A stretch of 6,736 nucleotides of DNA from Candidatus Bathyarchaeota archaeon (GCA_016934355.1 JAFGTA010000071.1:1-6736); one strand, 5' to 3'; positions 1 to 5,501 are shown, counted from the stretch's first letter. The notes: generated from the letters alone by a model not told the origin. Numbers and translations are program-made.

Positions 1-270
1 ATGGCGTCAGCCCTCGGCATGTGCACGGGGATGCACATAGCCGGCTACCTGAAGCGGCACAACATCGAGTACAGCGGCTTCGAGGTGACAGTGGACAACG
101 AGAGCGCAGAGTCGCCCCGCAGATGCGGCAGGTTCATCACGAGAGTCACGTTGAAGGCGGACCTCGACGAGAGGCAGCTCCGGGAGCTGCGCGATGAGGC
201 GAACCGCTGCTACGTGGGCAACACCCTGAAAAGCGGCGCCGAGATCGACGTGCGCCTAGAGATCGGCTAG
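1..270 (+). CDS. OsmC/Ohr-family peroxiredoxin-like protein, 3' part (5' end outside window)
   Basis: The 89 visible residues match the C-terminal two thirds of the OsmC fold. A helix start S-A-L-G-M-C-T-G (Cys8 of the visible part) is followed about 60 residues later by A-N-R-C-Y-V-G-N-T-L (Cys70). In the OsmC/Ohr family these two cysteines form the thiol peroxidase centre that reduces organic hydroperoxides in the cytoplasm. An extra Cys42 is visible. Family members are usually about 130-145 residues with roughly 45-55 residues before the first cysteine, so the ATG at base 1 is probably an internal methionine and the true start lies upstream. The gene converges on the flavoprotein gene, and the two stop codons share CTAG at 267-270. 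Many OsmC-like proteins have no demonstrated peroxidase activity, so the family is firmer than the substrate. Confidence 0.85.
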   Translation: MASALGMCTGMHIAGYLKRHNIEYSGFEVTVDNESAESPRRCGRFITRVTLKADLDERQLRELRDEANRCYVGNTLKSGAEIDVRLEIG

Positions 271-812
271 AATCTTTTACCGAGTTCTCTGGCTTCTATC
301 AGTAGTGCCTCGTTTTCCTTCACAGGTCTTTTTCCTGTGCCGTACGCCTTGAGGTTGCCCAGAATCTCCATGCCCCAGTAGTGGGTCATCCTGCCGTTCA
401 TCCACTCAAGCACCTCGTCGTAGGCTCCGGGGTCGTCCTTACCGCACGTCACCAGGTTGACGCACCTGACGCCTCCGGGGAACAGCTCCCTGTACATGTC
501 GCCGTGGCTCCTGCTGTAGTAGTAGAGGCGGTCGATGAACGTCTTGGTGCGGCTGCAGACGTGGTCGTAGTAGATGGGTGAACCGACCACTATGCCGCCC
601 ATGGACTCCAAGTGAGGCATGATCGAGACGAAGTCGTCCTCGGGGTAAAGATACCCGTCGCCGTCAGCCTCAAGCGGCCTCACATCCATGTCGCACAGGT
701 AGAACACGTGGGTCTCGTTCCCGGCCTCCCTCGCCCCCGCCAGAACCTCCTCCACGAGCCTCGCCGTGTTGCCGCCTCTACGCGGGCCCCCGACCACTCC
801 GATGACCTTCAT
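267..812 (-). CDS. Flavodoxin-fold NAD(P)H-dependent FMN reductase / iron-sulfur flavoprotein-like oxidoreductase
   Basis: This 181-residue protein starts with MKVIGVVGGPRRGGNTARLV. The G-G-P-R-R-G-G-N-T loop (residues 8-16) is the FMN phosphate-binding loop of the NADPH-dependent FMN reductase/WrbA-like flavodoxin fold. G-I-V-V-G-S-P-I-Y-Y (73-82) followed by S-R-T-K-T-F-I-D-R (87-95) is the second family signature, near the isoalloxazine. It is likely a cytoplasmic electron carrier or quinone/flavin reductase. In iron-sulfur flavoproteins a compact cysteine cluster sits between the two motifs, before D-D; here that stretch (residues 40-60) keeps D59-D60 but has only Cys40, so a 4Fe-4S cluster is unlikely. 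The ATG at 812 has no Shine-Dalgarno match, but a TATA-like box lies about 28 bases upstream, suggesting a leaderless transcript. The physiological substrate is unknown. Confidence 0.85.
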   Translation of the reverse strand: MKVIGVVGGPRRGGNTARLVEEVLAGAREAGNETHVFYLCDMDVRPLEADGDGYLYPEDDFVSIMPHLESMGGIVVGSPIYYDHVCSRTKTFIDRLYYYSRSHGDMYRELFPGGVRCVNLVTCGKDDPGAYDEVLEWMNGRMTHYWGMEILGNLKAYGTGKRPVKENEALLIEARELGKRF

Positions 813-833
813 GCCCCAAAGGACAGGTCCAGC

Positions 834-848
834 CGATAAGAACTTTAT
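834..848 (-). promoter_or_regulatory. TATA-like box for the flavoprotein gene (leaderless)
   Basis: On the minus strand AATAAAGTTCTTATC is centred about 28 bases upstream of the ATG at 812 and overlaps the TAA stop (845-847) of the preceding gene. That spacing is typical of archaeal leaderless promoters. The box is degenerate, and readthrough from the upstream gene across the 32-bp gap is also possible. Confidence 0.35.
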
Positions 849-1876
849 TCAAGCCAGGAGGCGGCGCCGAGGAAGCCGTCCAGCAGTTCCCCGCGGCTGC
901 GCCACCTCTGGTTGCTCTTCAGGGTCTTCAGCAGGCAACCCGCGAGCCACACCTTCTCCGGGGTCTTTCCGCCCAGCGACGCCTCGACCCTCTGAGCGAT
1001 GTCCGTCGCCTCGTCCTCGCCTACGTACAGGGCTTCGATGTCAGGCCACGGGTTCAAGGGCGGCCTGTCCCCGAGCCACGAGTTCACGGCGTCGCAGTAC
1101 GCCAGCACGTACTCCTCCCTGAACCTGTTGAGCCGCCGCCCACGAGCCTCAGCGTCGCCCCCCGAGAGGCAGAGAAGCGTCGCCTCCATCTGCTGGGTGA
1201 AGCAGCACTGGCCTGACCCCTCCACGCAGCCCAGGCAGCTATAAGGACGACCCTCCAGCTCATCAAAGTCAGAGTGTTTCCTGCCGTGGGCCTCACATAG
1301 CTCCCTGAACGACGCGGCCTCGGGCATCCCCCGGGCCAGCACGTCCGCGAGCCATCCTGCGCTCCTCCTCTCAGCGTCGCCGAGCCTCCCCGCGAGCGAG
1401 TGATACTTCTTCTCGGCTGGGTCATCTGGCTTCTCGCCTCGGAGCGCCTTTCTCAACGCGTCCGAAGTGGAGAGAGCCACGCGGCGCCCTTGATCCCTCA
1501 GCGCCTCCTCGGTGTGGACGCCCAGCGTCACGAGGAGCCTCCTGCCCTCGCAGCCGATGTTGGATGCGTCCATGAGCCTCCCCGCCCCGACGTTCCTGAT
1601 AATGGTCTCGACGCTCCCCGGGAAGAGGGGGTGATACCTGCAGAACTCGGCCATCTGCGCCCTCACGAGCCGCTGATCTTCAGACAGGGATGGCAGCGTC
1701 TTCTGCAGCTGGTTGAGCCTCTCGACCTCGTCGTCCCAAGCGGTGGGGTCGTCGCTGAGGGAGACGTTGAACCACATGCCCCAGCACCCACCTCCGCTGC
1801 CGGGGGCGACCCCGGCTTCGCCTTGTTCTTCGCCGAGCACCATCTCGAAGCCCGGTGGGACGAAGGGGTACTCCAT
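845..1876 (-). CDS. Cysteine-rich protein of unknown function
   Basis: I do not recognise this protein. From ATG 1876 it has 343 residues beginning MEYPFVPPGFEMV; a TTG at 1888 would add four residues. I prefer the ATG because a TATA-like ACAATATCTC lies about 29 bases upstream and neither start has a Shine-Dalgarno match. It has no signal peptide or membrane segment, so it is probably cytoplasmic. It contains eleven cysteines. The densest group is C-L-G-C-V-E-G-S-G-Q-C-C at residues 214-225, with others at 31, 79, 109, 194, 236, 261 and 314. The C-x2-C-x6-C-C pattern could bind zinc or an iron-sulfur cluster, but this is inference. The protein is otherwise charged and apparently helical, with several Trp residues (W36, W266, W277, W310, W325). 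Codon use matches the neighbours. The redox gene downstream on the same strand, 32 bp away, hints at a redox role only by proximity. Confidence 0.75.
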   Translation of the reverse strand: MEYPFVPPGFEMVLGEEQGEAGVAPGSGGGCWGMWFNVSLSDDPTAWDDEVERLNQLQKTLPSLSEDQRLVRAQMAEFCRYHPLFPGSVETIIRNVGAGRLMDASNIGCEGRRLLVTLGVHTEEALRDQGRRVALSTSDALRKALRGEKPDDPAEKKYHSLAGRLGDAERRSAGWLADVLARGMPEAASFRELCEAHGRKHSDFDELEGRPYSCLGCVEGSGQCCFTQQMEATLLCLSGGDAEARGRRLNRFREEYVLAYCDAVNSWLGDRPPLNPWPDIEALYVGEDEATDIAQRVEASLGGKTPEKVWLAGCLLKTLKSNQRWRSRGELLDGFLGAASWLE

Positions 1877-1888
1877 GAGTCGGGGCAA

Positions 1889-1993
1889 GGGGCGTCACAG
1901 AGATATTGTGGACTGCGTTTAAGACGTTTCTCAGCCCTGACCGGGAGAGACGAGCCCCCATCCATAGGGATATAATGGAAGAAAATTTCATAA
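1889..1993. other. Divergent intergenic region between the Cys-rich gene and the pilin gene
   Basis: This AT-richer stretch carries promoter-like elements for both directions. On the minus strand these are ACAATATCTC (about 1900-1910) and CTTAAAC (1917-1923), either of which could serve the Cys-rich gene. On the plus strand GATATAAT (1969-1976) faces the pilin gene. I see no convincing long palindrome here. Confidence 0.45.
1969..1976 (+). promoter_or_regulatory. TATA box for the pilin-like gene
   Basis: GATATAAT is a good archaeal TATA match. Placing the transcription start about 26 bases downstream puts it near position 1999. This is just past the GTG at 1994 and about 43 bases before the preferred GTG start at 2042. 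Confidence 0.5.
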
Positions 1994-2027
1994 GTGATTT
2001 ATGCGGCCAGCCTTCAGCCAGTTCTGA

Positions 2028-2035
2028 AGGAAGTG
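2028..2035 (+). promoter_or_regulatory. Ribosome binding site deciding the pilin start
   Basis: AGGAAGTG matches seven of eight bases of the archaeal Shine-Dalgarno AGGAGGTG and lies six bases before the GTG at 2042. This favours that start over the upstream in-frame GTG at 1994. Confidence 0.5.
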
Positions 2036-2041
2036 TCTGGG

Positions 2042-2518
2042 GTGGCTGAGCGGAGGGCGATGAGCGCCGTCATAGCCTCGGTGATCCTGCTCGCGGCCGG
2101 TCTGGCTATTGTTATAGCCGTGAGCTACTGGTTGGGCGGCGTCTCGTCGCAGTACACTGGCTTCGAGAAGGTCGAGATCGATTACGGTTACTGCGTCACG
2201 TCGTCGGCTGTCACGAACGCGGGCTGGGAGGTCACGCTGAGGCTCAGGAACTCCGGGCCACAGGACGCGACCATCATCAACGTGTTCGTGAACAGCAGGC
2301 CCGTTGACGAGTACGGCGTGACGTCCGGCGGCTCACTCGCTACAAACACGAGCGTCGGCACCAGCGTGCCACAGGAAGGAATGACTCTGGCCGGCGGCGC
2401 CAGCGACACGGTGTCCATCTGGGTGGGGTCGGGGCTGTTCAGCTCCGGCACCTCGTTGGAGGTGAACCTCCGCAGCTCCTTAGGGATGAACTACTTCAAG
2501 CAGGTCAAGCTATCCTAG
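2042..2518 (+). CDS. Archaeal type IV pilin/archaellin N-terminal domain protein
   Basis: From GTG 2042 the product has 158 residues beginning M-A-E-R-R-A-M-S-A-V. The sequence R-R-A|M-S fits the class III signal peptide cut by the archaeal prepilin peptidase (PibD/FlaK type), leaving a six-residue leader. The hydrophobic helix that follows, about residues 8-32 (S-A-V-I-A-S-V-I-L-L ... Y-W), would anchor the protein in the membrane and pack the pilus core. After it comes the G-F-E-K-V-E-I motif common in these proteins, then a beta-rich, Ser/Thr/Gly-rich outer domain with L-R-N-S-G (about 69-73). It was probably secreted and assembled as a pilus or surface filament subunit. The in-frame GTG at 1994 would extend the leader to 22 residues, but it lies at or before the expected transcript start. 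No pilus ATPase or membrane platform gene is in the window, so the machinery must be elsewhere. Confidence 0.8.
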   Translation: MAERRAMSAVIASVILLAAGLAIVIAVSYWLGGVSSQYTGFEKVEIDYGYCVTSSAVTNAGWEVTLRLRNSGPQDATIINVFVNSRPVDEYGVTSGGSLATNTSVGTSVPQEGMTLAGGASDTVSIWVGSGLFSSGTSLEVNLRSSLGMNYFKQVKLS

Positions 2519-2533
2519 AAGCCCCGTGGTGAA

Positions 2534-2542
2534 CCTTATATC
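2534..2542 (+). promoter_or_regulatory. TATA box for the dapA-like gene
   Basis: CCTTATATC lies in the 53-bp gap after the pilin gene, centred about 34 bases before the TTG start. This predicts a leader of only a few bases, in agreement with the absence of a Shine-Dalgarno site. The same 9-mer occurs at 5453-5461 before the methyltransferase gene. Confidence 0.55.
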
Positions 2543-2571
2543 GCGTTGCGGCTTGTTTGGCTTGAAACGAT

Positions 2572-3510
2572 TTGAAGAGGTACAACGTCGAGGGGAGCTG
2601 GCCCGCCCTCGTGACGCCGTTCACAGGCGGCGACGAGGTCGACTACGAGATGCTCAGGAAGCTTGTGAACTTCCACGCCGAGAACCATAGTAGCGGGGTG
2701 CTCCTCATGGGCTCGACTGGGGAGGCCATACTCCTCACGGGGGACGAGCGTAAGAGGATCATAGACACTGTCATCGACGAGGCAGGCGGCAAGGTGCCGG
2801 TCATGGTGGGCGTCGCAGCCGTTAGCACACGGGACACGCTGGAGAACGCTCGGTACGCAAGGGAGGCGGGAGCCGACTGCGGCCTCGTGGTTCAGCCGCC
2901 GTACATCAAGCCCACCCAGGCGGCGCTCTACCACTACTTCAAGGACGTCGCCGACGAGGTGGACCTACCGCTTGTCATATACAACAACCCTGAGAGGTGC
3001 GGCGTCAACGTGGAGCCCGAGACCATAGCCAAGCTGTCGCGGCACCCGAACATCGTCGCCATCAAGGAGGCTGGCCCCAACCCCTACGGCGTGATGCGGA
3101 CGGTGGAGCTCACCCGCGGCGAGTTCAACGTCCTCTGCTGCGACTGCGCCTTCTATGCACTGATACCCGTGGTCATGGCGTCCGGAGGCAAGGGCACCAG
3201 CAACGTCACTGGCAGCATGTGCCCACGGGAGTTCGCGGAGCTGAGCAAGCCGTGGGAGAACTACGAGGACGTCCTTACTATGCGTGAGCGTCTCTACACG
3301 TTGCTGCCTCTCATCAGGATGATGTACAGCGAGAGCAACCCGGTGCCGCTTAAGGCGGCGCTGAACATGGTAGGAGCAGACGTGGGGAAGCCGCGGAAGC
3401 CCCTCATGGAGCTGAGCGACGGCAACGCTAAGGCCATGAGGCAGACCCTGCAGCGCCTCGGCATACTGGACGAGGACAGCTACCAGAGGCAGTTCTTCTC
3501 CAAGAAGTGA
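2572..3510 (+). CDS. dapA: DapA/NAL-family lyase, 4-hydroxy-tetrahydrodipicolinate synthase-like
   Basis: This 312-residue TIM-barrel protein has the complete class I pyruvate-aldolase signature. The N-terminus G-S-W-P-A-L-V-T-P-F is followed by G-S-T-G-E (residues 47-51, pyruvate-binding loop). Y137 in I-Y-N-N-P is the catalytic tyrosine, and K165 in A-I-K-E-A is the Schiff-base lysine. E-S-N-P-V-P-L-K-A-A-L (254-264) matches the family C-terminal signature. R142 in N-P-E-R-C-G aligns with the arginine (Arg138 in E. coli) that holds the aspartate semialdehyde carboxylate in true DapA, favouring condensation of pyruvate with aspartate semialdehyde on the diaminopimelate/lysine route. The family also includes N-acetylneuraminate lyases and keto-sugar-acid aldolases, and no other lysine gene is nearby, so the exact substrate is open. 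TTG 2572 is the start because later codons would remove the conserved first strand. The GNAT gene follows after 21 bases. Confidence 0.85.
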   Translation: MKRYNVEGSWPALVTPFTGGDEVDYEMLRKLVNFHAENHSSGVLLMGSTGEAILLTGDERKRIIDTVIDEAGGKVPVMVGVAAVSTRDTLENARYAREAGADCGLVVQPPYIKPTQAALYHYFKDVADEVDLPLVIYNNPERCGVNVEPETIAKLSRHPNIVAIKEAGPNPYGVMRTVELTRGEFNVLCCDCAFYALIPVVMASGGKGTSNVTGSMCPREFAELSKPWENYEDVLTMRERLYTLLPLIRMMYSESNPVPLKAALNMVGADVGKPRKPLMELSDGNAKAMRQTLQRLGILDEDSYQRQFFSKK

Positions 3511-3531
3511 CCGTTCAGAGGGGCCGGGACG

Positions 3532-4428
3532 ATGTATTCGCGGGAGTGCAGGGATGACGGCGACTTCGAGCGGATGCGTCGGCTGCTCATAGAGGCGTAC
3601 AGCCTGAACGGGAGGTTCCACAGCTGGTGGCTCGAACGGATCGATGGGAACAGGTACCACAGGCCTGTGAAGGGTAAGACCACGGAGTGGCGTACCGGAG
3701 TCCAGCTCTGGTTTACAGACGATGACAAGCTTGTAGGCGTAGTCAACCCAGACGGCGCGGGAACGGCGGCGATACAGATACACCCACGCCACAGGAGATT
3801 CGAGCCCGAGATGGTGGACTGGGCCGAGATGAACCTCGCCCACAGAGACGGGGACGCCGCCAAGCTGAGCACATGGGTCTTCGACTACGACGAGTGCCGA
3901 GAGAAGCTTCTCAAGTCAAGGGGCTACGAGATGACGGGTAAATTCGGGTACACGCGGAGGAGAAGCCTAGAGGAGCCTGTCCCCGAGGTCGAGCTACCGG
4001 AGGGCTACGCCCTGAGGACCCTCACAGATGAAGACGACGCGTTGATGGCAGACACTCTGAACCTGGTGTTCGGCAGGGACATCCACACCGCGGAGGCTTA
4101 CAGGAACCAGCGGACAGCCCCCACGTACCGAGGCGACTTGGACTACGGGCTGTTCACGCGGGACGGGACCCTCGCCGCCTTCACAACCGTCTGGTACCAT
4201 CCCGAGAACCGTATCGGCGTCTTCGAGCCGGTGGGCACCCACCCCATGCACAGGCGGAAGGGGCTCGCCACCCAGCTCATGTTCCACGGTATGAAGAGGC
4301 TCGCGGAGTTCGGAGCAGACTACGTCTACGTGGGCACGGGCTCCAGGGAGGCGCCGAACCGCCTCTACGAGTCTATAGGGTTCACGGAGGCCGACAGGAG
4401 CCGCGAGTGGAGCAGAGCCCTCGTATAA
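3532..4428 (+). CDS. GNAT-family N-acetyltransferase with two tandem GNAT domains
   Basis: This 298-residue protein has two GNAT-like halves. The C-terminal half (about 156-298) is intact: motif A is V-G-T-H-P-M-H-R-R-K-G-L-A-T-Q-L (234-249), where R-R-K-G-L-A binds the acetyl-CoA pyrophosphate, and N-R-L-Y-E-S-I-G-F (276-284) is motif B. The N-terminal half (about 1-142) has the same order, with I-Q-I-H-P-R-H-R-R-F (81-90) and L-L-K-S-R-G-Y (126-132). It lacks the glycines of the CoA loop, so it is probably a non-catalytic or substrate-binding domain. Tandem GNATs of this size acetylate small molecules such as amino sugars or amines, or act on peptides; the substrate here is unknown. The ATG lies 21 bp after dapA with a purine-rich AGAGGGG at 3517-3523, suggesting cotranscription. 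Confidence 0.82.
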   Translation: MYSRECRDDGDFERMRRLLIEAYSLNGRFHSWWLERIDGNRYHRPVKGKTTEWRTGVQLWFTDDDKLVGVVNPDGAGTAAIQIHPRHRRFEPEMVDWAEMNLAHRDGDAAKLSTWVFDYDECREKLLKSRGYEMTGKFGYTRRRSLEEPVPEVELPEGYALRTLTDEDDALMADTLNLVFGRDIHTAEAYRNQRTAPTYRGDLDYGLFTRDGTLAAFTTVWYHPENRIGVFEPVGTHPMHRRKGLATQLMFHGMKRLAEFGADYVYVGTGSREAPNRLYESIGFTEADRSREWSRALV

Positions 4429-4440
4429 AAAAAGGGGGGG
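4427..4440 (-). terminator. Oligo-T terminator after the GYD gene (C7T7 on the minus strand)
   Basis: The plus strand reads A7 (4427-4433) then G7 (4434-4440). Read on the minus strand, just past the GYD stop codon, this is C7 followed by T7, a typical archaeal intrinsic terminator T-run. It overlaps the TAA stop of the convergent acetyltransferase gene. Confidence 0.55.
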
Positions 4441-4445
4441 TTAGG

Positions 4446-4730
4446 CTACTTCAGCTTCTTGACCAGCTCGTCTATTGTGACCGCGGGCATGCTCAGTATC
4501 TTGATGGTGCCGCGCTTACCCAGCTCGACGCTCATTTTGAACACCGTGTCGTTGTCGGGCGCCTCCACGATGTTTACGAAGTCGTAGGGGCCCAGCACCG
4601 CGTACTGCTCCAGCACCTTCACGCCGAAGGCCGCAACCTCCTTGTTGACCTCCTTTATGCGCTCCGGCTTGCTGCTCAGCGTCATCTGCCCGTCAGGTGT
4701 CAATGTGGTCAGGAGAATGTATTTGGCCAC
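4446..4730 (-). CDS. GYD-domain protein
   Basis: These 94 residues match the small GYD family (alpha/beta ferredoxin-like, about 90-105 residues). The N-terminal strand A-K-Y-I-L-L-T-T-L-T-P-D-G is followed by a helix K-P-E-R-I-K-E-V-N-K-E-V (21-32). The namesake G-P-Y-D motif is at 47-50 and continues into F-V-N-I-V-E-A-P-D-N (51-60). R-G-T-I-K-I-L-S-M-P-A (73-83) ends the domain. The family is cytoplasmic and probably dimeric, resembling dimeric alpha-beta barrel proteins, with no established reaction. The start is GTG 4730, with GGTG seven to ten bases upstream (4737-4740) as a Shine-Dalgarno element. It lies 54 bp downstream of tetR on the same strand, with a possible own promoter in the gap. 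The substrate is unknown. Confidence 0.85.
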   Translation of the reverse strand: MAKYILLTTLTPDGQMTLSSKPERIKEVNKEVAAFGVKVLEQYAVLGPYDFVNIVEAPDNDTVFKMSVELGKRGTIKILSMPAVTIDELVKKLK

Positions 4731-4736
4731 TGTCTA

Positions 4737-4770
4737 CACCATGAAGACGGTTCGGGCATGGGTTAAAATG
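4737..4770 (-). promoter_or_regulatory. Possible promoter and ribosome binding site of the GYD gene
   Basis: On the minus strand CATTTTAACC (4761-4770) is TATA-like and would place the transcript start near 4740. This is just where the Shine-Dalgarno-like GGTG (4737-4740) begins. Cotranscription from tetR across the 54-bp gap is the alternative. Confidence 0.35.
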
Positions 4771-4784
4771 GGTATCGAAAACCG

Positions 4785-5393
4785 TTACACGAGGAGTGTG
4801 CGCACTATCCTGGTCATCATCTCGATGAACTCTGGCTCGGAGCCGAACGCCGCCTCGGAGTAGACGAACCTGTGCATGAGGACGTCGATGACCTTGTTGA
4901 CCCTCGCCTCCCTGCCGACGAGGCTGAGACCTTCCCCGGGGTGCGCCTCAAGGAGAGTCTCCAGAACCCTGGTGACGGGCTCCGCATCGGATTTCATCAT
5001 GTCCTCCACCGGAACGGACTCGGCGACCCGGTCGTACGCGGCGAGGTTTGAGAGAACCTCGCTCTCCATGGCGGCCAGCACCAGCCTCTCCCCGCGGTGG
5101 ATATCGATCAGGGTCTCGAAGAGCAGCGTGAGCCCCTCGTCGAGGGACGCCGTCGCCCTTAGACGCTCCGGGTCGAGGCGCTCGGCGAACCTCTTCACGT
5201 AGTGATCGGCTATCCTGCGGCGTATCTCCATGAGGATGGATAGTTTCCCCTCGGGGAAGTGGTAGTAGAGGGTGCCGACGCTGACCTCGGCGTCGTGGGC
5301 TATCTCGTTGACGTTGAGGCTGGCGTAGCCCACCCGCCTGAACATCTCGTCCGCGATCTCCAGTATCCTCTTCCGTGCCTTGGACTCCCTCAT
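4785..5393 (-). CDS. TetR-family transcriptional regulator
   Basis: This 202-residue protein has the classic TetR layout. The N-terminal DNA-binding domain spans residues 5-54: A-R-K-R-I-L-E-I-A-D-E-M-F begins helix 1, N-V-N-E-I-A-H-D-A-E-V-S-V-G-T-L-Y-Y-H-F (27-46) is the helix-turn-helix, and K50-L-S-I-L begins the linker helix. The remaining roughly 150 residues are an all-helical ligand-binding and dimerisation domain, too variable to name the ligand. It probably binds DNA as a dimer and is released by a small molecule. The ATG at 5393 has no Shine-Dalgarno site but has a TATA-like CTAAATCG about 27 bases upstream, fitting a leaderless mRNA. It is divergent from the methyltransferase, and the shared promoter region holds TTCGAGT palindromes that are the likely operators, implying autorepression and control of the methyltransferase. 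Confidence 0.9.
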   Translation of the reverse strand: MRESKARKRILEIADEMFRRVGYASLNVNEIAHDAEVSVGTLYYHFPEGKLSILMEIRRRIADHYVKRFAERLDPERLRATASLDEGLTLLFETLIDIHRGERLVLAAMESEVLSNLAAYDRVAESVPVEDMMKSDAEPVTRVLETLLEAHPGEGLSLVGREARVNKVIDVLMHRFVYSEAAFGSEPEFIEMMTRIVRTLLV

Positions 5394-5412
5394 CGCAGAG
5401 TCTGTGCGTCTC

Positions 5413-5424
5413 CCGCGATTTAGA
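5413..5424 (-). promoter_or_regulatory. TATA-like box for tetR
   Basis: The minus strand reads GTCTAAATCGCG. Its centre lies about 26 bases upstream of the ATG at 5393, the spacing expected for a leaderless archaeal transcript. The left operator palindrome lies immediately upstream of it. Confidence 0.4.
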
Positions 5425-5426
5425 CG

Positions 5427-5445
5427 TTTCGAGTTCGAGTCGAAA
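5427..5445. promoter_or_regulatory. Left TetR operator candidate
   Basis: TTTCGAGTTCGAGTCGAAA has 6-bp inverted arms (TTTCGA and TCGAAA) and contains two head-to-tail copies of TTCGAGT (5428-5434 and 5434-5440). It sits between the tetR TATA-like box and the methyltransferase TATA box, where a bound dimer could obstruct either. Assignment to the adjacent regulator is inferred from position. Confidence 0.55.
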
Positions 5446-5452
5446 TCGACAT

Positions 5453-5461
5453 CCTTATATC
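5453..5461 (+). promoter_or_regulatory. TATA box for the methyltransferase gene
   Basis: CCTTATATC is identical to the box before dapA. A start of transcription about 26 bases downstream falls near 5483, inside the right operator palindrome, with a leader of roughly 19 bases before the GTG at 5502. Confidence 0.55.
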
Positions 5462-5473
5462 CGCCACCACCGT

Positions 5474-5497
5474 ACTCGAATTCGAGTCAAACTCGAA
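5474..5497. promoter_or_regulatory. Right TetR operator candidate (double palindrome)
   Basis: ACTCGAATTCGAGT (5474-5487) is a perfect 14-bp palindrome. Its right half also forms a second perfect inverted repeat with the next copy, TTCGAGT-CAA-ACTCGAA (5481-5497). This overlaps the predicted transcription start of the methyltransferase gene, a position suited to repression. Confidence 0.65.
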
Positions 5498-5501
5498 AAC
5501 G

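Noticed and set aside
999..1425. Overlapping open frames on both strands inside the Cys-rich gene
   Set aside because: They are low-quality Arg/Ser/Ala-rich translations with no motif and no start signal, so I treat them as shadows of the 845-1876 gene.
1917..1929. Similarity between TTTAAGACGTTTC near the Cys-rich gene and TTTAGACGTTTC near tetR (5419-5430)
   Set aside because: The shared part is only about nine bases, lies in promoter-like AT-richer DNA, and lacks the TTCGAGT palindromes, so a common regulator is not supported.
1400..1975. Open frame of 191 codons on the plus strand opposite the Cys-rich gene
   Set aside because: It crosses the divergent promoter region of the pilin gene and shows no family signature. 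The minus-strand frame has the genome-like third-position GC preference and a better gene structure.
1994..2041. Upstream in-frame GTG extension of the pilin
   Set aside because: The TATA box at 1969-1976 places the transcript start at about 1999, and a near-perfect ribosome site precedes the GTG at 2042, so the shorter start is preferred, though not proven.
2965..3843. Long open frame of 292 codons on the minus strand opposite dapA and the GNAT gene
   Set aside because: It spans two genes with clear family motifs on the plus strand, has no recognisable motif itself, and its amino acid mix (many Pro, His, Val, Leu) is typical of an antisense shadow in GC-rich DNA.
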